Part shown: positions 21,801-27,648 of the stretch, piece after piece | Numbering within the stretch: position 1 is the stretch's first letter | How the letters are laid out: every line of letters begins with the position of its first letter | IMG/VR virus record: IMGVR_UViG_3300028844_002548 | Location: 1 to 30,613 of that record | From: a virus | Length of the DNA: 30,613 bases | Strand: one strand, 5' to 3' | Notes under the pieces: generated by a model | Told to the model about the DNA's origin: nothing | Seen by the model: the letters and a program-made list of their open reading frames with translations, nothing else | The model's database searches: none | Translations under genes and position numbers: made by a program

Positions 21801-23182
21801 GTGCAAGAGAATTAACTAGCACTAATCCTTACATTAGACAAATGGGAGCTCGTAGATTGATTGGAGCAAGCGCAACATTTGGTGGTATAGGCACAGTCAT
21901 TGGTGGAACCGCTCAAGCCATTACAGGAGTAACAGATGAAATGATGCAAAAAGCAAGAAGTTTTGTTCCTCAATATGAAAAAAATGCAACTTTAATTCCA
22001 TTAAGTTCTCCAGATGCAGATGGTGTATTTAAATATTTTAATTTCTCTTACTCTAACCCTTACGATTTTTTAGTTAGACCTATTAATGCTGTTGTTAATG
22101 CTTATGGTAGAGGTGAATTAAATCAGGATAACGCAGGTACAGTTGTTTTAAATGCGCTTATTGGAGATAGACAGAATCCAGGTGCTTTAAGAGAATTTTT
22201 TGCTCCATTTATTGCTGAGTCTATTGGTACAGAAAGATTTACTGATGTTTCTCCTATACTTGGAAGAGGAGGTGAAACTGCAAGTGGTAAAAAAATATAC
22301 AGAGAAACAGATTCAGATGGAGAAATATGGGCTAGAAGTTTAGAGCATATTATAGGTGGGTTAACTCCAGGAGCTTTTAGTTCTGCACAAAAAATATGGC
22401 AAGGAGCTAGTGGACAATTTACAGATTATGGTACTGGAAGAGACACTAGAGATGAAATAGTGGCATTGATGTCTGGTCTAAGAGTACAAGAAATTAAACC
22501 TAAACAAAGTATGCCTTTTGTTATTTCTTCTTACAGAAAAGATGAAAGTAACGTTTCGCAAAAATTTAGTAGTTTAGCTTACTCAACAAATGTTTCCCCC
22601 GAAAGAAAAGTAGCTGCTTACCAAGAGTGGATGAAAAATTCTTTTATATCTCAAAGAAATTTAAAAAATACGATAAACGATGCTTTGGATTTAGGAGTAT
22701 CTACTAATGAAATAAGACAAATATTAACGGATCGTTTAGGAAATAAAAATAGAGTCGAAGCTCTTCTAAGAGGAAGATTTGTAGCTCCTACTCCTAGTTC
22801 ATCTAGATTAGAGTCTTCTATTAAAAGGTTAGAACAAGAAAATTTAAATGCATCTTTAAGCTATGAAATTGCTATGGACCTTGTAAATGATACATGGGAG
22901 TCTTTAAGAAGAGATAATAATGGATTTGATTTAGATTTTGGAGTGGACGCTTTTATTGAAAGCATGAATTTATCTGTAAGTCCAGATTTATTTTCACTAC
23001 AAGAATTACCAGCTAAAGCTTCAAGTTTAGGTGTTCAAGAAACAACTGATACTCCTGCAGTTTTACCCGTTGATCAAAACAAAAATACTGCTATAAATAG
23101 TCAAGTAGTGTCCGCTTCTGTTCCTAACAGAACAAATGCTGGAATATTTCAACAATATTTTCCACGAGGGATATTTAGTTAA
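18854..23182 (+). CDS. Giant internal virion / ejection-type protein (1442 aa)
   Basis: This is the largest gene in the window. The N-terminus (SESQDVATAAQGETTIGDYA, LDIFRAPIGGISDALQG) and the long helical Lys/Asn-rich body resemble the huge internal core proteins of marine podoviruses, comparable in size and position to T7 gp16, which leaves the virion and helps DNA cross the envelope. Two glycine-rich hydrophobic stretches (about 195-220, GAVIGGGIAMLPVAGAVGKK; about 1000-1026, GASATFGGIGTVIGGTAQAI) could insert in membranes. Other recognisable segments are FKAGGQISKTIFSPMTQVRN and PLGNFIAFPAEILRTGGNLI. I see no lytic transglycosylase, peptidase or kinase motif. The start is fixed by AGGAGG 6 nt upstream. 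The ejection role is inferred. Confidence 0.7.
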   Translation: MDWKELSQIPVFSESQDVATAAQGETTIGDYALDIFRAPIGGISDALQGLVTLGVLPFDMLTDKDLTGKIDAFFDAAPILNLEAKTGLGQIVQTITQFGVPLGVASKIGRAIPLLQKAGQTTALSSLPTVGAKGVEIARRAGYWGALGGATDIAVSVPTKNVVLSDMLGITETPDLASATGKDLAVEKMKQKLKFGAEGAVIGGGIAMLPVAGAVGKKLLGPVYNKVIDPAGRQVFRQLDSKILNPLTQVIAGTGKEGTFLTKGVTKLGTKKDIAKQTIYDKLGIPDPGQWAFFNTKGGTFGQAVAGKLSKLQEYFSSAGLMTKGLKTEGDKVTGKLEAIKKKFDRRDQMINTKLYNVVTKFKTNLFDKATNSRGYRNITDELTRERNKITDYIITPDRKGAAEKLKLVDPSVRQEAKDIKQMLKESNMLVGNLFGNSPIKSFKALAGLKMNDADNFFKQRLASFNNSKFEFDVKGPIAAGAKKEFRTAFLSNQNMRATAEGLENVGYKAARQLKEKLKSKNPKLTNREKDIVKALDKNVEIRMNALKSAVINAGSNPEKYFSSIGRTIGKDLKKDKAGTYNVNDISDEIRKFLSTPKGQKEAINDFSPVLDSIIWNNKQVYQRQYFDLIEDQWMKNGLVFKNLLSDDAAYQAVLNKGIDPTRLRKVTARTDAGITSIDDLALDSKFFRNEKIRNPKAKDLESEDVFLKDAVEDVKKFDTYYALPEIANAIQGVKSNFDNLFDVPIYSNLMKFKAGGQISKTIFSPMTQVRNVSTASFFPLASGLIGSRSSVSQAFRDIFEDIFQSGKFDPKMFDEWLDSSVTRGIIDQSIQVNEMKRLAERGVKGLLNVDDFMKNPTVKKFVDVYQGGDNIWKVYSDRFYQSALKQAFGDPKATPAKVLDQVREWYKTVAKEDFIEISSISGKQKTAQEAIEEVSAYLVTNTIPTYSKVPKAIQTIRDLPLGNFIAFPAEILRTGGNLITLGARELTSTNPYIRQMGARRLIGASATFGGIGTVIGGTAQAITGVTDEMMQKARSFVPQYEKNATLIPLSSPDADGVFKYFNFSYSNPYDFLVRPINAVVNAYGRGELNQDNAGTVVLNALIGDRQNPGALREFFAPFIAESIGTERFTDVSPILGRGGETASGKKIYRETDSDGEIWARSLEHIIGGLTPGAFSSAQKIWQGASGQFTDYGTGRDTRDEIVALMSGLRVQEIKPKQSMPFVISSYRKDESNVSQKFSSLAYSTNVSPERKVAAYQEWMKNSFISQRNLKNTINDALDLGVSTNEIRQILTDRLGNKNRVEALLRGRFVAPTPSSSRLESSIKRLEQENLNASLSYEIAMDLVNDTWESLRRDNNGFDLDFGVDAFIESMNLSVSPDLFSLQELPAKASSLGVQETTDTPAVLPVDQNKNTAINSQVVSASVPNRTNAGIFQQYFPRGIFS

Positions 23183-23184
23183 TT

Positions 23185-23919
23185 ATGGCAACTTTAAAAG
23201 AATTATCAGTAGCATCAGGTGTACAGGGAATAGCTCCAGGTAGAACGGTAGGAGAACAAAGAGATGCTGGTATGTATGCCTCTGGTGAGCTTCAATACAA
23301 TGATGTAGCCCCTGCTGATTATGGTTTTACAGGACAGATTCAAGATGGAAGTAAATTTCAAGATCCTTTTTTTTCTGGTCTTCAAAGAGTTACTCAACCA
23401 CTTAGTAATACTTTCAACAAGTATGGACCACAAATTGCTGGAGGAATAATGAGTTTGGCTACAGGAATACCGGGAATAGGTTTTTTAATGGGCGGATTGA
23501 GAAATGCATTTGGCACAGACCCTTACGCACAAAATAGAATTGATATGTATGGTGGTTATGGACAATTTGGACAACAAGATAAATTTGGTTACAATGTAGG
23601 TTCAACTCTTATGAAAAATAATTTTATGGAACCAGGATCTAATTCTTTTAGATCTTACGCGCTAGAAGGATTAGCTAGTTTAGACCAAGCACTCGCAAAC
23701 GATTTTTATTCCGATAACTATGGCTTAACTTTTGAACAAGTTAAAGATATGGTACAAAAGAAAGAAAATCCTTTTGGTCCACAACCTACAAACATCGGGA
23801 CATCAGATTATTATGGAGAAGTAGAACCTAGTGGTAGAGGTACAGGATCTGCAGGACGAGGTGGAGCTTCTCCAGGATCAACAGGACCAGGTGGTTCAGA
23901 TAGTATGGGTAGTTTTTAA
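23185..23919 (+). CDS. Virion-associated protein with hydrophobic segment (244 aa)
   Basis: The start MATLKELSVASGVQGIAPGR is followed by a soluble region, then a hydrophobic glycine-rich stretch at 84-105 (AGGIMSLATGIPGIGFLMGG) resembling the membrane-active segment of small ejection proteins, then Tyr/Gly/Asn-rich sequence and a disordered Gly/Ser/Pro tail (214-244). It lies 2 nt after the giant protein and 1 nt overlaps the small membrane protein, so it belongs to the same transcription unit. I do not recognise a named family. A helper role in ejection or virion assembly is inferred from the hydrophobic segment and position. No good Shine-Dalgarno is visible, so translation probably depends on coupling. 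Confidence 0.6.
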   Translation: MATLKELSVASGVQGIAPGRTVGEQRDAGMYASGELQYNDVAPADYGFTGQIQDGSKFQDPFFSGLQRVTQPLSNTFNKYGPQIAGGIMSLATGIPGIGFLMGGLRNAFGTDPYAQNRIDMYGGYGQFGQQDKFGYNVGSTLMKNNFMEPGSNSFRSYALEGLASLDQALANDFYSDNYGLTFEQVKDMVQKKENPFGPQPTNIGTSDYYGEVEPSGRGTGSAGRGGASPGSTGPGGSDSMGSF

Positions 23920-24095
23920 TGAAAAAATCTGCATTAGAGAAAATAGAATCTCATGAAAAGCTTTGCAGAATTATGCAAAAGCAAACGTTCGAGCAAATAA
24001 AAGAAATGCAAGAAAGAATTAAAAGATTAGAGTATTGGATTGTTGGTGGTATGGGAGCTGTGCTTTTGACCTTAATTATGGATATGAAAATTTAA
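23919..24095 (+). CDS. Small coiled-coil/single-span membrane protein, holin-like (58 aa)
   Basis: The ATG at 23919 overlaps the previous stop (TAATG). Residues 1-38 are charged and helical (KKSALEKIESHEKLCRIMQK, then EQIKEMQERIKRLEYW), and 39-54 form one membrane span (YWIVGGMGAVLLTLIM) with a very short DMKI tail. The layout (heptad-like helix, then a C-terminal span) resembles XhlA-type haemolysin/holin-associated proteins and small phage lysis accessory proteins. No endolysin is visible nearby, so the lysis role is only a suggestion. It is the last gene of the long rightward late block, and its stop shares TTAA with the stop of the opposing gene. Confidence 0.65.
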   Translation: MKKSALEKIESHEKLCRIMQKQTFEQIKEMQERIKRLEYWIVGGMGAVLLTLIMDMKI

Positions 24096-24298
24096 CGACA
24101 CATACATCCAATAAAATTACCACTACCATCATTCATAATATGTAAGTTTAAACTATCTACATAACCAGACAATTTAAGTCTTAAAATATCACACAAAGCA
24201 AAGCAATCAACTTCAGCAGTTATAACAATACCTTCCATAATTTGTTTTGTTACAGGTATTAATTGATACACACCATCATTAAAAATAATTAGATCCAT
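24092..24298 (-). CDS. Unknown small protein (68 aa)
   Basis: The product (MDLIIFNDGVYQLIPVTKQI, then ITAEVDCFALCDILRLKLSG and SLNLHIMNDGSGNFIGCMCR) has four Cys, including a terminal CMC, and no membrane span. I do not recognise the family. Its start overlaps the 3' end of the helicase gene by 10 nt, with GAGAAGAG about 8 nt upstream on the coding strand, so it is probably co-expressed with the helicase. It converges on the late genes, sharing stop bases with the holin-like gene. The length and compact beta/alpha pattern suggest a small soluble early protein. Confidence 0.55.
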   Translation of the reverse strand: MDLIIFNDGVYQLIPVTKQIMEGIVITAEVDCFALCDILRLKLSGYVDSLNLHIMNDGSGNFIGCMCR

Positions 24299-25719
24299 TC
24301 TTTTAACTCTTCTCCCATAACTTCAGATGCAATATTTATTTTTTTACGTAAAGCTTTTACTATACGTTCATCTACAGTTTTTTCGCATATGATATCAATG
24401 TAAGTCATCTTTCTAGTTTGACCTATACGATTTATTCTAGCCTCTGATTGTGTTCTTTTCTCAAGATCATAACCATTAGAATAATAAATCATAACATTAG
24501 CCTCAGTAAGTGTAATACCATAACCACCGGTTTGAGGTGTACCAACTAAGAATCTAACTTTAGATTCAGGATCTTGTATTTCTTTAATAGCTTTGGCTCT
24601 GTCTTCAGTAGACGTGGATCCATAATAAGTCATCACGGAACCCGGATATACCTTTTCAATAGCTTTAACGATGGATTGTATATCATGTCTCCAATGGGCC
24701 CAGATAATAGCTTTACCTTCTACCTCTTCTAGTATGTTCATCAAAGCAGGAATTCTTTCATTCTTAATTATTTTTAAAGTATCATCATCTGCCTTGAAGT
24801 GACCACAAGTAATTTGTTGGAGTCTCATCAACTGAACTAATGCAGTAGAAGTAGTCATCAACTTACCATCCATTTGAGCAAGAGCGACTTGTTTCATTTG
24901 GTCATAAAGTTTTTGTTGTTCTTTACTTAATTGAATAATTCTTTTTTGATAAGTATAATCAGGAAGATCTAAACAATCCTCTTTTAATACACGATCTGAA
25001 AACGTAGTTATTTTTTCTGATAGTTCAGATAGATTTTTATAACCCACTACTATTTGTGCATTGTGTGTAGGTAGTCTCATGGTACTCATGATTGCGTACC
25101 TTGTTCTAAATGCAAGATAAGAAGTAAAATCTAACAACCCTTCATCTAAAAATTCACACTGTTTATATAAATCTAATGGAGACTTTGTAATAGGAGATCC
25201 AGTTAAGATTCTTCTATACTTTGCATGTCTACCTAATGAACAAATATTTTTAGATCTTTTAGCATCAGGATTTTTTATAGTAGTAGACTCATCAATTGCC
25301 ATTAAAGTTCTATGACATCTTAAAAACTTAGCTGCAAACTCTACACCTTTTTCTGTACTGAAAGCATCTACATTCATAATTAATATATGAAGATCCTCAC
25401 CTGTTTCAAATAGAGTATCTAACTTTAATTGTTGTCCTTTATTTATATTGGCTTGCCACAACACCATTTTTTTATCTATGTGGTCCACCATATGGGTAGG
25501 TATCTCTGAGTCGAACCAGTTTTTATAAACACCTTTAGGTGCAATTAAAAGTAGTCCATTAATTTTACCTTTATCATAAAGCATAGATACATTATCTATT
25601 AACACTTTAGATTTACCTGTACCCATTTCCATAAAATAGGCAAAATTTTCTTTATTCCACGATTTTTCTAACGCAGACAATTGATGGTCGTATGGCTTAG
25701 TTTTAAATTTATAGTTCAT
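24289..25719 (-). CDS. SNF2-type superfamily 2 helicase/ATPase
   Basis: 476 aa from ATG 25719 (MNYKFKTKPYDHQLSALEKS); the frame extends to 25818, but the 33 extra residues are hydrophobic and atypical, and AGAAAGAAGA precedes 25719 on the coding strand. Motifs: DHQ Q-motif-like start, EMGTGKSK (Walker A, about 31-38), LLLIAPKGVYKNW (Ia), MAIDESTTIKN (motif II, DEST in place of DEAH), RRILTGSPI (III), KAIIWAHWRHDI (IV), VGTPQTGGYGITLTEANVMI (V) and SEARINRIGQTRK (VI, about 425-437). This order is that of SNF2-like ATPases used by phages in replication or recombination. It is transcribed opposite to the other early genes from the divergent region 25720-25784. Function as a DNA-dependent ATPase is likely; strand unwinding is not assured. 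Confidence 0.88.
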   Translation of the reverse strand: MNYKFKTKPYDHQLSALEKSWNKENFAYFMEMGTGKSKVLIDNVSMLYDKGKINGLLLIAPKGVYKNWFDSEIPTHMVDHIDKKMVLWQANINKGQQLKLDTLFETGEDLHILIMNVDAFSTEKGVEFAAKFLRCHRTLMAIDESTTIKNPDAKRSKNICSLGRHAKYRRILTGSPITKSPLDLYKQCEFLDEGLLDFTSYLAFRTRYAIMSTMRLPTHNAQIVVGYKNLSELSEKITTFSDRVLKEDCLDLPDYTYQKRIIQLSKEQQKLYDQMKQVALAQMDGKLMTTSTALVQLMRLQQITCGHFKADDDTLKIIKNERIPALMNILEEVEGKAIIWAHWRHDIQSIVKAIEKVYPGSVMTYYGSTSTEDRAKAIKEIQDPESKVRFLVGTPQTGGYGITLTEANVMIYYSNGYDLEKRTQSEARINRIGQTRKMTYIDIICEKTVDERIVKALRKKINIASEVMGEELKEWI

Positions 25720-25736
25720 AATAATTCTTCTTTCTG

Positions 25737-25772
25737 TTGACAGTGGTACCATAACCCTATAGTAGATGTCAA
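25737..25772 (+). promoter_or_regulatory. Sigma70-like promoter within a divergent intergenic region
   Basis: TTGACA (25737-25742), a 16-nt spacer and TATAGT (25759-25764) form a near-consensus promoter aimed at the gene starting 25785, with transcription starting around 25771. The reverse complement of TTGACA (TGTCAA) lies at 25767-25772, so two -35-like hexamers face each other; the minus-strand one lacks a convincing -10. AGGA at 25775-25778 is the ribosome binding site of the rightward gene. The helicase promoter on the other strand is not clear. Confidence 0.6.
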
Positions 25773-25784
25773 TAGGAAAGTTAT

Positions 25785-26177
25785 ATGGGATTAACAACAT
25801 TAAATACAATACCAACACAAAACCATCAATCGGTTGTGTATATTATCCAAGAATTACCAGGAACCAAAATAGGTGCACCTAAATTTAATATTATGGGAGC
25901 TCAAAAGTTTGGTACCTTAAAAACTTTATTACCAGAACATTCACAAATTATATTATCTCCAGGGCCCTTAATTTTTAAATTAAGAAAACTGTTAGATAAA
26001 TATACCCCCAAAGATTATTTACTACTTACAGGTGACCCTGCAATCATAGGTGTAGCTTGTTCAATTGTGGCAGATAAAACTGGGGGAAAATTTAATTTAC
26101 TTAAATGGGATAGACAAGAAAAGACTTATTATCCAATAGAAATAAATTTATATGAACAAGGAAAGATTGAAGAATAA
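25785..26177 (+). CDS. Conserved phage early protein of unknown function (130 aa)
   Basis: The protein contains VVYIIQELPGTKIGAPKFNI, MGAQKFGTLKTLLPEHSQII, SPGPLIFKLRKLLDKYTP, DYLLLTGDPAIIGVACSI and KFNLLKWDRQEKTYYPIEIN, a pattern conserved in many marine and other phages directly beside replication genes. No function is established as far as I know; the compact alpha/beta pattern with LLTGDP suggests a small soluble protein. Members usually begin at the YIIQE segment, so the first 17 residues may be an extension; GTG 25836 is an alternative start, but the good promoter and AGGA ribosome binding site favour ATG 25785. It is the first gene of the rightward early unit. Confidence 0.7.
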   Translation: MGLTTLNTIPTQNHQSVVYIIQELPGTKIGAPKFNIMGAQKFGTLKTLLPEHSQIILSPGPLIFKLRKLLDKYTPKDYLLLTGDPAIIGVACSIVADKTGGKFNLLKWDRQEKTYYPIEINLYEQGKIEE

Positions 26178-26179
26178 AC

Positions 26180-26207
26180 TTGACATAGGATATTATGACA
26201 TTATATT
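26180..26207 (+). promoter_or_regulatory. Strong sigma70-like promoter for the replication genes
   Basis: A perfect TTGACA (26180-26185), 16-nt spacer and TATATT (26202-26207) lie in the 66-nt gap between the first early gene and the replication block. Transcription would begin near 26213. GAAAGG (26229-26234) is the ribosome binding site for ATG 26244. A second TGACAT copy at 26196-26201 makes a direct repeat with the -35 region. Confidence 0.6.
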
Positions 26208-26243
26208 AACAGAATCATTAACTACTACGAAAGGTAAAAAGAC

Positions 26244-26792
26244 ATGAGTATAAACTTAGAAGAAGACAAAGTCGATTCGTTAGCAAACACGAATGACATG
26301 AAAGAACTATCAGAACAAGTCATTAAGTTAAGGACTATGGAAGATAAGTTCGCTGCAAAAGAAGAAGAATTAAAAAAACTAAAAAATGATATGGATGTTT
26401 TATCTGGGGACGTTATACCCACGATGATGACAGAAATGAATATATCTAAATTTAGTTTATCAGATGGGGCTGGCGTAGAAGTCAAACCCGTCTATGGTGC
26501 TTCTATTCCTAAAGCAAAACAGGAAGAAGCATTTAACTGGCTTCGTAAAAATGACTTGGGGGATCTTATTAAAAATGAGGTCACCGTTTCCTTTGGTCGT
26601 AACGAAGATAACAAGGCTGCAGAATATGCTGTCCTTGCACAAGGTCATGGATATCAACCTTCCCAGAAGTTAAAGGTTGAGCCTATGACACTTAAAGCAT
26701 TGGTTCGTGAGCGTCTCGAGGCTGGGAAAGAGATGCCCACGGATCTATTTAACGTGTTCGCAGGAAGCCGAACCAAAATAACAAGGAAATAG
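26244..26792 (+). CDS. Conserved phage early protein with coiled coil (182 aa)
   Basis: Residues about 20-55 form a coiled coil (LSEQVIKLRTMEDKFAAKEE, then ELKKLKNDMDVLSG). The rest has GDVIPTMMTEMNISKFSLSD, YGASIPKAKQEEAFNWLRKN, DLGDLIKNEVTVSFGRNEDN and a C-terminal FNVFAGSRTKITRK. The SIPKAK...AFxWLR...DLIKxEVTVSFG pattern is conserved in early proteins of many T7-like and other phages, usually next to the ssDNA-binding-like protein as here; its function is not established. The base composition is less A+T-rich than that of the oxygenase cassette. It is followed 4 nt later by the next gene, so the two are probably partners in DNA metabolism. Confidence 0.68.
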   Translation: MSINLEEDKVDSLANTNDMKELSEQVIKLRTMEDKFAAKEEELKKLKNDMDVLSGDVIPTMMTEMNISKFSLSDGAGVEVKPVYGASIPKAKQEEAFNWLRKNDLGDLIKNEVTVSFGRNEDNKAAEYAVLAQGHGYQPSQKLKVEPMTLKALVRERLEAGKEMPTDLFNVFAGSRTKITRK

Positions 26793-26796
26793 AAAC

Positions 26797-27576
26797 ATGA
26801 ACAAAGAACCAACAATAAAGAAAAATGGTGCATTGGCTACAAACGTAGTGTTTGAAGCTGATGCAAACGTGCTAACTGGAACGGTAGGTCAAGATGATCT
26901 TGCATTACCTTTCCTTAAAATACTTGGACAGTTATCTCCTGAAGTAAACAAGAGAGACGGTAAGTATGTTGAAGGTGCAGAACCTGGAATGATTTATAAT
27001 TCAGTAACAGGTGAACTCTTCAACGGTGAAAAAGGAGTCCCAGTGATTCCGTGTTACTACAAACTCGAGTATGTTGAGTGGAAAGATAGAGGAAAAGATG
27101 GATCTGGTGCGCCAGTAAATATCTATCCTTCATCAAGTGACATTATGACTAAGACAACAAGAGGTGGAGACTTCAAAGATAGATTGCCAAACGGAAATTA
27201 TATCGAGAAGACTGCACAACATTTTGTGTTAGTTAATAGTTCTTCACCAACTACTGCGTTAATTGCTATGAAGTCTACTCAATTAAAAATTAGTAGAAAA
27301 TGGAATAGCATGATGCAAAGTATAAAGATGCAAGGTAAGAACGGGATGTTCACACCGGCATCTTTTAGCCATCTTTATCAACTAAAAACCGTGCAACAGT
27401 CTAACGACAAAGGTACATGGTTTGGTTGGGAGGTGAGCAAAATAGGTCCAATCGAAGATGCTGCATTGTATCAACAAGCTAGAAGTTTTTCTGAAAGCAT
27501 TTCAAAAGGAGATGTTCAAGTTAAACATGGTGAGGAAGATACTGCTAAGTCTAAAGACGGATCAGCTCACTATTAA
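26797..27576 (+). CDS. Putative phage ssDNA-binding protein (259 aa)
   Basis: A DDLALPFLKILGQLSPEVNK start, then GAEPGMIYNSVTGELFNGEK, VPVIPCYYKLEYVEWKDRG and LKISRKWNSMMQSIKMQG, match a phage family commonly found before primases and helicases and often annotated as ssDNA-binding or recombination-associated. An acidic, flexible C-terminus (KHGEEDTAKSKDGS) is reminiscent of ssDNA-binding proteins that use an acidic tail for partner contacts. I see no classical bacterial OB-fold SSB signature, so the biochemical role is uncertain. AAGGAA lies 9 nt before the ATG. A structured leader follows it before the primase, making it a candidate RNA- or DNA-binding regulator of that leader (speculative). 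Confidence 0.55.
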   Translation: MNKEPTIKKNGALATNVVFEADANVLTGTVGQDDLALPFLKILGQLSPEVNKRDGKYVEGAEPGMIYNSVTGELFNGEKGVPVIPCYYKLEYVEWKDRGKDGSGAPVNIYPSSSDIMTKTTRGGDFKDRLPNGNYIEKTAQHFVLVNSSSPTTALIAMKSTQLKISRKWNSMMQSIKMQGKNGMFTPASFSHLYQLKTVQQSNDKGTWFGWEVSKIGPIEDAALYQQARSFSESISKGDVQVKHGEEDTAKSKDGSAHY

Positions 27577-27648
27577 TATTCCCCTCCGGGAATGGTTGCA
27601 ACAGAGGTGGCGAAGCGAGAGTAGAGCCACCTCTACTAAAGAGGAAAG
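27577..27648 (+). promoter_or_regulatory. Structured leader with alternative pairing before the primase gene
   Basis: Three overlapping pairings are visible. ATTCCC (27578-27583) pairs with GGGAAT (27588-27593). AGAGGTGGC (27603-27611) pairs perfectly over 9 bp with GCCACCTCT (27626-27634). CCTCT (27630-27634), part of that second stem, can instead pair with AGAGG (27640-27644), which is the Shine-Dalgarno of the primase ATG at 27649. The 9-bp helix and the SD-blocking helix are mutually exclusive, the arrangement of a translational switch. The region is clearly richer in G+C than its surroundings and lacks a T-tract, so it is not an ordinary terminator. No known riboswitch class was recognised. 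Confidence 0.5.

Noticed and set aside
14399-23182. Tape-measure protein of a siphovirus or myovirus
   Set aside because: The P22 gp4- and gp10-like proteins point to a short-tailed phage; the long helical proteins fit internal core/ejection proteins better.
18854-23182. Lytic transglycosylase domain in the giant protein, by analogy with T7 gp16
   Set aside because: No ES...GLMQ...AY-type motif could be found in the sequence.
25720-25818. Longer N-terminus of the SNF2-type helicase
   Set aside because: The added 33 residues are hydrophobic, overlap the promoter and start of the divergent gene, and a better ribosome binding site precedes ATG 25719.
27578-27593. Intrinsic terminator after the ssDNA-binding-like gene
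   Set aside because: The ATTCCC/GGGAAT hairpin is not followed by a T-run, and the downstream sequence forms further structure instead.
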